Shown one piece after another: positions 43,801-49,439 of a stretch of DNA of 64,000 nt (the first letter of the stretch is position 1; the number at the start of each line of letters is the position of its first letter). Location: assembly GCA_004194705.1 (NCBI GenBank), contig SADC01001288.1, positions 434,001 to 498,000 on the forward strand. The letters run 5' to 3'. Source of the DNA: Ditylenchus dipsaci. Lineage: Eukaryota; Nematoda; Chromadorea; Rhabditida; Anguinidae. A model generated the notes under the pieces. The model was not told the DNA's origin. It worked only from the letters and a program-made list of their open reading frames with translations, and ran no database searches. Position numbers and translations under genes: made by a program.

Positions 43801-44162
43801 CACTATTTCGGCAACCAACGTTTTCCCGCACTGGTCGGTGCTGTGTACACCTGAACAAGCAAATGTAAGTTTTTTTACAAAATTGAGAATTTTTCAGATT
43901 TGTCCGGAATATCAAAAACTCAAAAATAGACCAGCTTGTTAACACCAAAACTTACAAAGTTACCAAAGTCTGGAGCAAATAGTTTCTCGATGCTCAGGCA
44001 ATCTAAAAATAACTGATTTTGAGAATGAGTGGGTGTATGAATGACTATGATCACCTGATTGCCATGGGAACAAGCTTCTGACTCCAACTTTGGCGTAGGC
44101 TCCACGAAGTGAGGGAGGCACGTTGGCACAAGCTGGAAAGTCACTATCCATCTCTGGTTGAG
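19836..44162 (-). CDS. DNA polymerase theta-type (Mus308 family) SF2 helicase, helicase part only
   Basis: About 21 exons, high to low coordinate: 44055-44162, 43956-44002, 43711-43850, 43516-43666, 35424-35450, 35298-35373, 34919-35135, 34645-34669, 34393-34591, 34177-34218, 34029-34119, 33347-33425, 33249-33294, 23077-23250, 22008-22221, 21224-21286, 21155-21173, about 20994-21098, 20797-20932, 20020-20138, 19836-19964. Motifs in order: Q-motif region LFPWQS, Walker [25 protein letters not shown] box [11 protein letters not shown] ([10 protein letters not shown]), [42 protein letters not shown], then the winged-helix and HhH regions ([56 protein letters not shown]). The last parts match POLQ better than HELQ. 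About 735 residues. The protein would unwind DNA and displace RPA/RAD51 in end joining. No polymerase domain is seen: TAG follows AVAIPL, although CCATT|GTAGGT is also a possible donor. The frame has one-base deletions at 43821-43824 (right after Walker A Lys), 35297-35302, 35036-35039, about 34028 and 23188-23192. Two introns of 8-10 kb hold other genes on the opposite strand. The ATG at 44149-44151 may be the start, but an acceptor at 44163 suggests an upstream exon. Confidence 0.92.
20188..20605. repeat. CAGTC-tip palindromic element in a helicase intron
   Basis: Tips CAGTCGATTCTCGATAGAGT and the diverged mirror CTATATCGACAGTAGACT, with the inner box GTTCGTTCCCACCTAGGGTC at about 20218 and its mirror near 20550-20570. 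Central hairpin on CTCTCGATATAGTGCAGCC. Confidence 0.82.
21425..21545. repeat. Small GAGCCAAGAGC phrase palindrome
   Basis: CTGCTACTTGCTCTTGGCTC mirrored by GACTAAGAGTCAAGAGCAAG. Same phrase as the array at 12010-12790. Confidence 0.65.
22333..22743. repeat. CAGTC-tip palindromic element in a helicase intron
   Basis: Tips CAGTCAATACTCGATTTAAG and the mirror CTTAAATCGAGAGTGGACTG, TA flanks, inner box partly preserved (TTCTAGGGTCCGATAG; GGTGTCGGACCCAAGCC), centre a hairpin on CTCGGTTTAAGGACAGAC. Confidence 0.8.
22785..23035. repeat. Palindrome with (CCTAAG)n core
   Basis: Arms GTAGACGTTTGGCTACCAAA and its mirror, continuing through GGGACATTTTTGGCGTTCTG. The core at about 22905-22955 is a run of CCTAAG, i.e. 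TTAGGC on the other strand, the nematode telomere unit. It is short and internal, so it is not a telomere. Confidence 0.75.
23402..23648. repeat. CCGTA-tip palindromic element in a helicase intron
   Basis: Near-perfect 247-bp palindrome with tips CCGTATTTCCTCTAATAAGC and the mirror, TA flanks and a central hairpin on GCCACATATGTTATATACCA. Open frames on both strands encode mirror images of the same peptide and are not genes. Confidence 0.9.
23848..24242. repeat. CAGTC-tip palindromic element
   Basis: Tips CAGTCGAGTGCCGATAACAC and the mirror TTATCGGCACTCGACTG. Inner boxes TTCATTCCCACCTAGGGTCC on the left and GACCCTAGGTGGGAACGAAC on the right are well preserved. Confidence 0.85.
24719..30190 (+). 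CDS. Vsx: Vsx (visual system homeobox, Chx10/ceh-10 type) transcription factor
   Basis: Seven exons: 24719-24826, 25314-25592, 27718-27948, 28604-28719, 28771-28787, 29107-29273, 29916-30190. Exons 1-2 meet to form the octapeptide-like FAIHEILGL, a site for Groucho-type corepressors. Exon 2 has a poly-Ala run. The homeodomain starts at [11 protein letters not shown] (exon 3), continues [20 protein letters not shown] (exon 4) and its recognition helix VWFQNR sits alone on a 17-base exon 5, followed by [14 protein letters not shown]. Next is the CVC domain ([20 protein letters not shown], ending [14 protein letters not shown]), diagnostic of Vsx. The tail is short and acidic ([18 protein letters not shown]), without an obvious OAR motif. 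Exon lengths sum to one base short of a whole number of codons; the shortfall is at the start of exon 3 (27716-27720), probably a missing G. Vsx proteins are DNA-binding nuclear factors in neural and eye development. The whole gene lies within an intron of the minus-strand helicase gene. A second open stretch with splice sites at 29835-29915 might be an alternative exon. Confidence 0.95.
25015..25205. repeat. Phrase-array palindrome, GGGACGGGACGTCCCG
   Basis: Repeats of GACGGGGCGTCCCGTCCCG and GGACGGGATCC, joined by AAAACC. A related array with GGGACGGGATCCCG fills 49800-50640. In Vsx intron 1. Confidence 0.7.
25593..26520. other. Vsx intron 2, left part
   Basis: No exon seen. 25830-25940 is a weak inverted repeat (CAGGTCCGCATTCAGG / CAGGCCCGCACTCGTCC). 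26095-26260 is related to the repeat at 6238-6575 (TGTCCTCCCAAAACACC). Confidence 0.4.
26522..27462. repeat. Composite inverted repeat, ACTCGGCACCGG phrase, with nested hAT-like piece
   Basis: Outer ends AACTCGGCACCTAAAGACTC and the mirror CCGAGTTTTCCGGTGCCGAG. Inside at 26630-26725 is a CAGTGGCGCAGCC tip followed by G-runs and GCCCCTTCTGTCAGATTTTT, similar to the element at 54090-54240. A CTAACCAACCAAG phrase repeats at 26975-27045. Confidence 0.65.
28080..28265. repeat. Phrase-array palindrome, CAGCCGGCTGAGGCTGA
   Basis: Five or more copies of GCCGGCTGAGGCTGA variants between CAGCCTGGTGACTTCAG and TACCAGCCTGG. In Vsx intron 3. Confidence 0.7.
28290..28510. repeat. Palindrome with GCGCGCAGTGGCATGTG arms
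   Basis: Left arm AAGAACTATGCTTTTTGCGC and its mirror at the right. Inner part GAATTGGCGGGGGACACTTC resembles the CCCCCGCCAATTC terminal sequence seen at 10231 and 48670. Confidence 0.8.
29383..29748. repeat. Palindrome with GACCCTGACTCAGGGTCC phrase, Vsx intron 6
   Basis: GGGACCCTGAGTCAGGGACC at the left mirrored by GTCTGAGTCAGGGTCCATC at the right; inner arms CTTGTAGAGCGTGCC / GGCACGCTCTACAAG. Confidence 0.75.
30287..30552. repeat. CCGTA-tip palindromic element just 3' of Vsx
   Basis: Tips CCGTATTTACTCTAACAGTA and the mirror TACTATTAGAGTAAATACG. A C-run follows the left tip. It lies about 100 bases after the Vsx stop and could overlap the 3' end of its transcript. Confidence 0.8.
30683..30799. 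repeat. Short CAGTC-tip MITE
   Basis: CAGTCAACTCCCTCCATAGT at one end and its exact mirror at the other, TA flanks. The same sequence is at 36948-37253, where it has been split by another element. Confidence 0.88.
30800..31500. other. Helicase intron, unremarkable stretch
   Basis: No gene, repeat array or clear inverted repeat seen. The minus-strand open frame at 30963-31172 has no splice sites or recognisable motif. Confidence 0.4.
31508..32276. repeat. Long palindrome, about 770 bp
   Basis: Left arm AACCGACTTTTAAACTCATT mirrored by AATGAGTTCGAAAGTCGGTT. Arms continue through GCAAGGCGCTTCAGCAACGT and meet near 31890. Confidence 0.85.
32535..32780. repeat. Phrase-array palindrome, TGCGGCAGAAAAAAGTATTT
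   Basis: About six phrases of TTTCTGCCGCAGAAATAC type on each side, with ends GGGCAAACCTTTTTC and GAAAAAGGTTTGCCC. Confidence 0.8.
32852..33218. repeat. Palindrome, GGACCATGAAACTTGATAAG arms
   Basis: Left end AAGGACCATGAAACTTGATA and its mirror at the right; second block CGCGCGGGACCACCCTAATT mirrored at 33150. It ends 30 bases from the helicase motif VI exon. Confidence 0.85.
33635..33890. repeat. Phrase-array palindrome, GTTCGGTATACACCCCCAG, with CAAGGCA word
   Basis: Two copies of GTTCGGTATACACCCCCAG on the left and three on the right in mirror. Between them are TTGCCTTGGTCCCCAAGCTG and its mirror. Confidence 0.85.
35749..35884. mobile_element. hAT-like MITE made of CGAGCCGAAGG phrases, 8-bp duplication
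   Basis: Starts TAGGGTTGTCAAGCCGAAGG and ends in the mirror CGACAACCCTA. Flanks are CTAATGAC on both sides (35741-35748, 35885-35892). The interior is entirely short phrases of TTCGAGC and CCGAAGGCTCG. Confidence 0.92.
35914..36308. mobile_element. hAT-like MITE hosting a second hAT-like MITE
   Basis: Outer ends TAGGGTTGGGTGATGGG and the mirror AATTACCCAACCCTA, flanked by GTTTATGA at 35906-35913 and 36309-36316. The interior phrase is GGTAATTACCCGGAGAAATA. The element at 35931-36173 is inserted near its left tip. Confidence 0.92.
35931..36173. mobile_element. Inner hAT-like MITE, CGAGCC phrase, 8-bp duplication
   Basis: Same family as 35749-35884 but a separate insertion: TAGGGTTGTCGAGCCTTCG to CTCGACAACCTA, flanked by GTGATGGG at 35923-35930 and 36174-36181. 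One C is missing from the right tip. Confidence 0.9.
36948..37253. mobile_element. CAGTC-tip MITE interrupted by a hAT-like element
   Basis: The outer element is the same as 30683-30799. Inside it, an element with ends GGCTCAATTAAACGTGACCC and the mirror GGTTTAACTGCTCC lies between two copies of ACTCCCTC, an 8-bp duplication. The inserted element carries TAAATCAGCTTGGGG and the CAAGGCA word in both arms. Confidence 0.82.
38194..38579. mobile_element. Palindromic element with 8-bp duplication and visible empty site
   Basis: Ends GGTACTTCTCCGGTTGGGCC and its mirror, flanked by GAGATAAC at 38186-38193 and 38580-38587. The opposite arm of the surrounding palindrome (39340-39365) has the same surrounding sequence with only one GAGATAAC and no insert. 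The interior holds about 200 bases of mirrored-end, otherwise unrecognised DNA. Confidence 0.88.
38920..39030. repeat. GC-rich GTCTAAGGTA palindrome
   Basis: GTCTAAGGTAAGTGTGTGCG to its mirror GCGCACACCCACATACCTTA, with GCCCCTGCGCCCCTTCGGGG in the centre. Related to 13260-13535. Confidence 0.8.
40772..41864 (+). CDS. Small CCHC zinc-knuckle protein, family not recognised
   Basis: Five exons: 40772-40883, 40929-41197, 41335-41442, 41544-41723, 41781-41864, giving 250 residues with no frameshift. The introns are 45-137 bases. The acceptor of exon 3 is weak. The N-terminal half is Ser/Pro-rich ([35 protein letters not shown]), followed by a predicted helical stretch ([20 protein letters not shown]). 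The C-terminus carries [14 protein letters not shown], a C-x2-C-x4-H-x4-C zinc knuckle of the kind that binds single-stranded nucleic acid. No reverse transcriptase or integrase is nearby, so it does not look like a retroelement gag. It lies whole within an intron of the minus-strand helicase gene. It may be a fast-evolving RNA-binding protein; function is not claimed. Confidence 0.8.
41865..43124. other. Stretch after the CCHC gene, no feature recognised
   Basis: Possible 3' untranslated sequence of the CCHC gene at first. A fragment GTCTAAGGTATGTGTGCATC near 42530 belongs to the family of 38920-39030. No other repeat or exon was recognised. Confidence 0.4.
43125..43280. repeat. CCGTA-tip palindromic element
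   Basis: CCGTATTCTATCTAATAATC mirrored by GATTATTAGAGAGAATACGG; central hairpin CCCTTGGTTTTTTTGACTGG. Followed at 43281-43440 by CGTACACCCCCGTTATA phrases, a degenerate separate repeat. Confidence 0.8.
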
Positions 44163-44486
44163 CTGAAATAAGTAAGACTTAAAGTCAACGTTAAACTTTA
44201 TCTCGAATCAATGGATGCCCGCCCAGAACCAAAAGTTAAGCCGGAACAAAATATTTCGAGTATTCGGACCGAGGAGCGTTAACCGAAGAACCGGATTTAA
44301 ACTTCAATCACCCAAAAATAGGCTCATGAAGGGCAGCACTACTTGTTTACCCTATCTATTATTCCAAATCTCAAAAATCGAGAGATAGGCGTGGTTTGAG
44401 TTGTTTTGGTTTTTGATATAGGGTCCACTTTCTCGTTTCTGAATGGTATTGTCGGACACCAAAAGCACAGTTTCCGAAATTGTCTT
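44163..44486. other. Flank upstream of the helicase exons
   Basis: No exon recognised. Contains the phrase GAACCGGATTTAAAC and a TTCGAGTATTCGGACCGAGG run at about 44255-44300. The helicase promoter, if the ATG at 44151 is the start, would lie here, but no TATA-like element is clear. Confidence 0.3.
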
Positions 44487-44762
44487 ACAAGGGACATCCA
44501 CGAACTGTAAACTTCGACACGCAAATTCTGATAACGCCATCTTGTAGAGCATAGTCGATTTACTATATAAAATTTTAATATTTTTTCCCCGTGGAAACAA
44601 AAATCGAAAATTGGAGGCCTGAGAAAGTTAAAAAAAATGACCAAAAATTGCCTTGGTCCCCCTGTTGTTTTTTGCAAAAAAGTTAATTTTTTAAGAATAA
44701 ATTTTCGTTATGCTTTTGTATATTGCTTTTTTTTATTGAACTACGGCTGTCAATACATGCAT

Positions 44763-44999
44763 TTAGCAGCTGTGAGCATTTAACATAATGTGATCAAAGC
44801 ATAAGAACTTCTCACAATAAGCACATCTGATAAAACATTGCTTTGAACAAGCACATTTTGAACTGACTGGATAATCTTGAAGGCAAAACTGTGGGGGTGT
44901 GCGGAATTCCTGTGGCCTATTTTTAACTTCTCGAACAGAACCGTGTTTATCATATCTAAAAAGAATGTGATATATAGGCTGTAGGAAGTTTCGTAACAA
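44763..44999 (-). CDS. Cys-rich ORF in the left palindrome arm (mirror copy about 45817-46053 +)
   Basis: The frame ends KCACSKQCFIRCAYCEKFLC then FDHIMLNAHSC and a stop. Spacing of Cys and His resembles the C-terminal Cys-rich zinc-binding end of piggyBac-type transposases, but the DDD catalytic core is absent and no TTAA duplication was seen, so this is only a suggestion. The opposite arm carries the same sequence on the plus strand. It may be the remnant of an ancestral transposase. Confidence 0.3.
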   Translation of the reverse strand: MLRNFLQPIYHILFRYDKHGSVREVKNRPQEFRTPPQFCLQDYPVSSKCACSKQCFIRCAYCEKFLCFDHIMLNAHSC

Positions 45000-45464
45000 G
45001 ACAATTTCGTAAGAGCGAACTTTCGTAAGAACGAACTTTCGTAAGAAACATTTTCATAAGAAACAGTTTCGTAACAGCGAAAATTCGTAAGAAACTTTTT
45101 CGTAACAGCGAATTTTCGTAAGAAATTTTTTCGTAACAGCGAATTTTCGTAACGAATTTCTTTCGTAAGAGGAAATCATCGAAATTTTTTTCACTTTTAA
45201 TCAATTTTTTTAATCCAGGATGTCATCTGATTCGTTAATTTTGACCTTTCTGTCACTCTTCGACAGCTTGTACAGTTAACTATATGAATATTAACAGTAA
45301 AAGGACAAAAGTTGGTAATCATAGGTTATATGACTAAAATTTGGATTACTGAGTTGATCCCCAGACTTTTCATCCGTTAGGAGACCAGCTGAAATACCCA
45401 AAAGCGTGGAGAAAGACTCTGAGCTAGGATTCATATATTATATACTACACATAGCCCATCACTA

Positions 45465-45545
45465 TCAGTGGCATGAATGGTGCAGTATGTAAGTTGATGG
45501 GATGAGTTTTTTCACCGTCGGTTCGATTCCACCCTCTGACTGTTT
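45465..45545 (+). repeat. tRNA-like repeat in the palindrome spacer
   Basis: TGGTGCAGTATGTAAGTTGA resembles an A-box/D-arm and CGTCGGTTCGATTCCACC is a good B-box/T-arm. The lack of an acceptor stem suggests a SINE-like relic. Confidence 0.45.
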
Positions 45546-46327
45546 TATTTTTTTCTTGACTATTTCTGGTCAAAACATCACAGAAATTATAAGAAACATC
45601 AAGGGATGATTAAAAAGCAAAAAAAGCCACTTAACATATCACTAATGTTACTGAAAAGCGCGTTACGAAAGAGTTTGTTACGAAAACTCGCTGTTACGAA
45701 AAAGTTTCTTACGAAAATTCGCTCTTACGAAAAAGTTTCTTACGAAAATTCGCTCTTACGAAAAAAATTTCTTACGAAAGTTCGCTTTTACGAAAATTCG
45801 CTCTTACGAAATTGTCTCGTTACGAAACTTCCTACAGCCTATATATCACATTCTTTTTAGATATGATAAACACGGTTCTGTTCGAGAAGTTAAAAATAGG
45901 CCACAGGAATTCCGCACACCCCCACAGTTTTGCCTTCAAGATTATCCAGTCAGTTCAAAATGTGCTTGTTCAAAGCAATGTTTTATCAGATGTGCTTATT
46001 GTGAGAAGTTCTTATGCTTTGATCACATTATGTTAAATGCTCACAGCTGCTAAATGCATGTATTGACAGCCGTAGTTCAATAAAAAAAAGCAATATACAA
46101 AAGCATAACGAAAATTTATTCTTAAAAAATTAACTTTTTTGCAAAAAACAACAGGGGGACCAAGGCAATTTTCGGTCATTTTTTTAACTTTCTCAGGCCT
46201 CCAATTTTCGATTTTTGTTTCCACGGGAAAAAATATTAAAATTTTATACAGTAAATCGACTATGCTCTAGAAGATGGCGTTATCAGAATTTGCGTGTCGA
46301 AGTTTACAGTTCGTGGATGTCCCTTGT

Positions 46328-46985
46328 TAGTCTATACTAAATCAGAAGAAAAAGGGGCTGAGAAAATTTGTAAACTAGTGACTATGTAGCTAAACACATC
46401 TGTGCCTATTGCCCACTATTGTGAATTAAGTGTGTAAAAACTCTTTTTGTAGTTTATTGTTAGTGTGGTATAACGGATGGATCAGTTGGTGTGATGGTAG
46501 CTCCCCCTCTCTTTTATTGAACAGCCATGTACTGCCGCAGAGAGCGTGGTTAAGGAATGTGAGAAGGAAAAAGGGTGTTTTTGTGTGATTCTTTTTTTAT
46601 GAATAAATGCCTAAATGTTGGAGAAAAAAAGTTGATAATTGGATTTTGTTTGCAGCTATCGGAAAAACAGAATATTTTGAAAAATGCAATCGAGTTTCCA
46701 GTTGTGAAGACGAAATTGTTGATTTATCATCACACTTAACCAAACAGACCACTTAAAGGGGCATGCCCACGCCAATAAGTTTCATTTCAAATGTTTGAAT
46801 TCCCGGCACCAGTTTTTCAGATGAAGACAAAGTAAATTTGAATTCACTTTTCATTTCGACAAAATTTATGTTATCCTTTTAGTCATCTCACTTTTTGCTA
46901 TCCTTTTTTTCCGTAAAACCCTTTTTGTGACCATAGCTGAGTGTGATATGGTAACTTGTACTGTTCACGTTTATTATTATTTTTT
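46328..46985. other. Intergenic stretch upstream of RPS27
   Basis: AT-rich, no exon or inverted repeat recognised. Confidence 0.4.
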
Positions 46986-46987
46986 GC

Positions 46988-47345
46988 AAGTAACCATGCA
47001 TGAATTTAATTTTTTGCGATGTAAAATACCTTGCTTTTTTTCGTTAAAAGATCGTCAGCAATTTCTCTTAGTTTTCTAGTTGAACAATTTGTCGCAATCT
47101 TAATACGTGAATCGGTATTTAATTTTATTTCTTCTTTAGCTAGCCTATACAAAAAGTCGACTTCTACAGTATCTGCTAAAAAAATTTAAATTTGTTGAGT
47201 TAAAGGGCCTGACCTCTTCCTACTCGGTGGTCCCCCGCCAATTCAAAAATTTTCCCTTGATCATTGGACTTCTGTACGGATTTTTCCGCCACGTTTCTAA
47301 CAAAACTAGGCCTAAAATCAAATTTTAGGCTTAGTTTTGTGAATT
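46988..47345. repeat. Direct-repeat copy 1 flanking RPS27
   Basis: Matches 48485-48790 almost base for base. It contains a truncated copy of the minus-strand exon at 48369-48625 (cut at about 47036) and one arm of the CCCCCGCCAATTC element. A 40-base segment, TGAATTTAATTTTTTGCGAT and following bases, is present both at 46998 and at 47387, bracketing it. Confidence 0.75.
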
Positions 47346-47444
47346 TAATTTTGTGAATTTGTGAATTTAATTTAATATGAATTTAATTTTTTGCGATGTA
47401 AAATACATTGCTTTTAGAAGCTCTTTCGTCAAGCGTAAAGCAAG

Positions 47445-47753
47445 ATGCCACTCGGAAAAGATTTGTAAGATTCACCAAGGAAGATGATCTCAAGCGTCAC
47501 AAGCTGAAGCGACTTGTCCAGCATCCGAATTCGTTCTTCATGGTAAGTTTTTATCAGCTTTTTACAAGCTTTTTGGTTTCAGTCGAAATTATTTCAGGAT
47601 TTGAAATGTCCCGGTTGCACCAAGATTACGACTACCTTCAGCCATGCCTCTACCGTTGTTTCCTGCGTTGGATGTGGAACTGTTCTCTGTCAGCCTACTG
47701 GAGGAAAAGCACGCCTGGTGGAAGGCTGTAAGTTCAGAAAGAAGCCGTACTGA
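47445..47753 (+). CDS. RPS27: 40S ribosomal protein eS27 (RPS27)
   Basis: Two exons, 47445-47542 and 47598-47753, with a 55-base intron. The start MPLGKDL matches the family's conserved N-terminus; then [17 protein letters not shown], and the C4 zinc finger in exon 2: CPGC at the start and CVGC 16 residues later, followed by [19 protein letters not shown]. About 83 residues, normal length. The protein is part of the small ribosomal subunit and binds rRNA through the zinc finger. One base is missing at about 47464-47467 (TTGTAAG), which puts a TAA in frame after codon 7; in an essential gene this is more likely a sequence error than real. A polyadenylation signal AATAAA is at about 47836. It lies between two copies of a direct repeat. 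Confidence 0.93.
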
Positions 47754-48368
47754 AGAGAGAATACATTTGATCCGACTGTTGTTAAAATAAGTCTCCTTAT
47801 TGTCGGATTTTCGTTCTGTATGTGTTCTCTGGCGCAATAAAATAAGTTGTTGTTTGGATTTTGTGAATTTCGAGTGATGTCGCGAGGAATGGATTTGTGG
47901 TAAGTCGAGGCCTAAAACCATAACAAACAGGGAAAGACTGTGCTAGGTGGCAGGATGAAGACATTGTTCGATTATCACATTTTAGGACTTTTCAAATGAC
48001 CGAAATCTCGGATTATCGTTATTCTACAGGGTGTTTTTTGCTCTAATTTGTTGATATTTTTTCAATTTTTATTTGATTTATGTCGCCTGCATGGTATAAT
48101 TTTGCGTTTTTATGCTTTTTACGTTCAGATCATGGTGATATCCGTGAAATAGTTCAAACATGGTCTAGAAGAAATGTGCCGAATCATCATCACGGATCAA
48201 GGCACTTTTTTTTCGAGGTACACCACAAAACATATAGAGCCAAAATATTCATTTAATTTATTTTACAAATCACTTTGTCACTTATTATTCACCGATTATT
48301 CCGAAATGAGTAAAATTTTGTCTCCGTTCTTAAATATTGGGTTTGTGTTTATACTTATTTTAGTAACA

Positions 48369-48625
48369 TTAGTTTTTTCTCTTCTTCTTTCTTCCAGCAA
48401 ATTTATTTTTAAGACTTGAAAGCTTTGACAGTTTGCTAGATCGCTGTAGATACAGGTTGTAACAGTTCACGTCATTTTCAAATTCTTTTTTCGTTAAAAG
48501 ATCGTCAGCAATTTCTCTTAGTTTTCTAGTTGAACAATTTGTCGCAATCTTAATACGTGAATCGGTATTTAATTTTATTTCTTCTTTAGCTAGCCTATAC
48601 AAAAAGTCGACTTCTACAGTATCTG
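48369..48625 (-). CDS. 3'-terminal exon of an unrecognised gene, basic tail
   Basis: On the minus strand, after a TTTTTTTAG acceptor, the frame reads ADTVEVDFLYRLAKEEIKLN and ends KNKFAGRKKKRKN at TAA. The exon is lysine-rich with a nuclear-localisation-like tail. The sequence just upstream (48650-48900) is a repeat, so earlier exons may be displaced or lost. A truncated second copy is at 47036-47175. Family unknown; perhaps a nucleolar protein by composition only. Confidence 0.45.
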
Positions 48626-48659
48626 CTAAAAAAATTTAAATTTGTTGAGTTAAAGGGCC

Positions 48660-48892
48660 TGATCTCTTCCTACTCGGTGGTCCCCGCCAATTCAAAAATT
48701 TTCCCTTGATCATTGGACTTCTGTACGGATTTTTCCGCCACGTTTCTAACAAAACTAGGCCTAAAATCAAATTTTAGGCTTAGTTTTGTTAGAAACGTGG
48801 CGGAAAAATCCGTACAGAAGTCCAATGATCAAGGGAAAATTTTTGAATTGGCGGGGGACCACCGAGTAGGAAGAGGTCAGGCCTTTAAAGGG
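48660..48892. repeat. Palindrome with CCCCGCCAATTC arms
   Basis: Near-perfect palindrome, ends AGGCCTGAYCTCTTCCTAC and its mirror, with CCAATTCAAAAATTTTCCCT and GAACTTCTGTACGG-like inner sequence. The coding-free counterpart of 10231-11278. Confidence 0.88.
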
Positions 48893-48919
48893 GGGGGGAG
48901 CCGATAAGGTTTTAAAAAC

Positions 48920-49225
48920 GTGGCTTCCATAGCGCAGTGCGTAAGCGTTTGCGTTTTTTGGCTCAAAATGGTGTTTTTTGGTGTTGCAGGTTCAATCCCA
49001 CATAGTGGCACACTGTTTTTTTTTTGGCTTCTTTGATCATTTCTAGGGGTAATTTGGGTCGCTGATTCCGAATCTGGCGTCAAAAAAGCCTAATTACCTC
49101 TTAAACTGGCCAACCAAGCCAAAAAAACAGTGTACCACTACGTGGCATTGAACCTGCAACACCAAAAAACACCATTTTGGGCCAAAAAACGCAAACGCTT
49201 ACGCACTGCGCCATGGAAGCCATTT
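48920..49225. repeat. Pair of tRNA-derived repeats in inverted orientation
   Basis: 48920-49010 (+) has A-box-like TAGCGCAGTGCGTAAGCG and B-box-like GCAGGTTCAATCCC; 49135-49220 is its mirror copy. A 29-base insert of TTTTTGGCTCAAAATGGTG type sits where the anticodon arm would be. They flank a short spacer and look like a foldback SINE pair. Confidence 0.65.
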
Positions 49226-49439
49226 TTTCAAACCTAAAAGGCTTCACCCCCCTCCCCTTTTAAAGAAACTATATCTGTCATGTGGATTTCCTGCACAAAA
49301 AAAATTACATACAATACCTATGCATCTGTAAAAACATAAAAACAAGGAAGTCTCAATTCTAAAATTGGCCAAAGACGTTGACATGAAAACGGGCCTAAAT
49401 GTGTTCATAGAACAAACTTTGTACGATAAAGCGATATCC

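Larger units (their letters stand above)
44487..46327. repeat. 1.84-kb palindrome, near-identical 0.69-kb arms with a Cys-rich ORF
   Basis: Arms 44487-45180 and 45640-46327 are almost exact reverse complements. Each has the CAAGGCA word, a Cys-rich frame, and an array of TTTCGTAAGAAAC / TTTCGTAACAGCGAA phrases next to the spacer. The near-identity implies recent formation or gene conversion between arms. Confidence 0.88.

Noticed and set aside
19808..44162. HELQ as the identity of the helicase
   Set aside because: The N-terminal motifs fit either, but [12 protein letters not shown] and the RLGW...[15 protein letters not shown] region match POLQ better from memory of the families.
46440..46620. 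tRNA gene near TGGTATAACGGATGG
   Set aside because: No T-arm or acceptor pairing follows.
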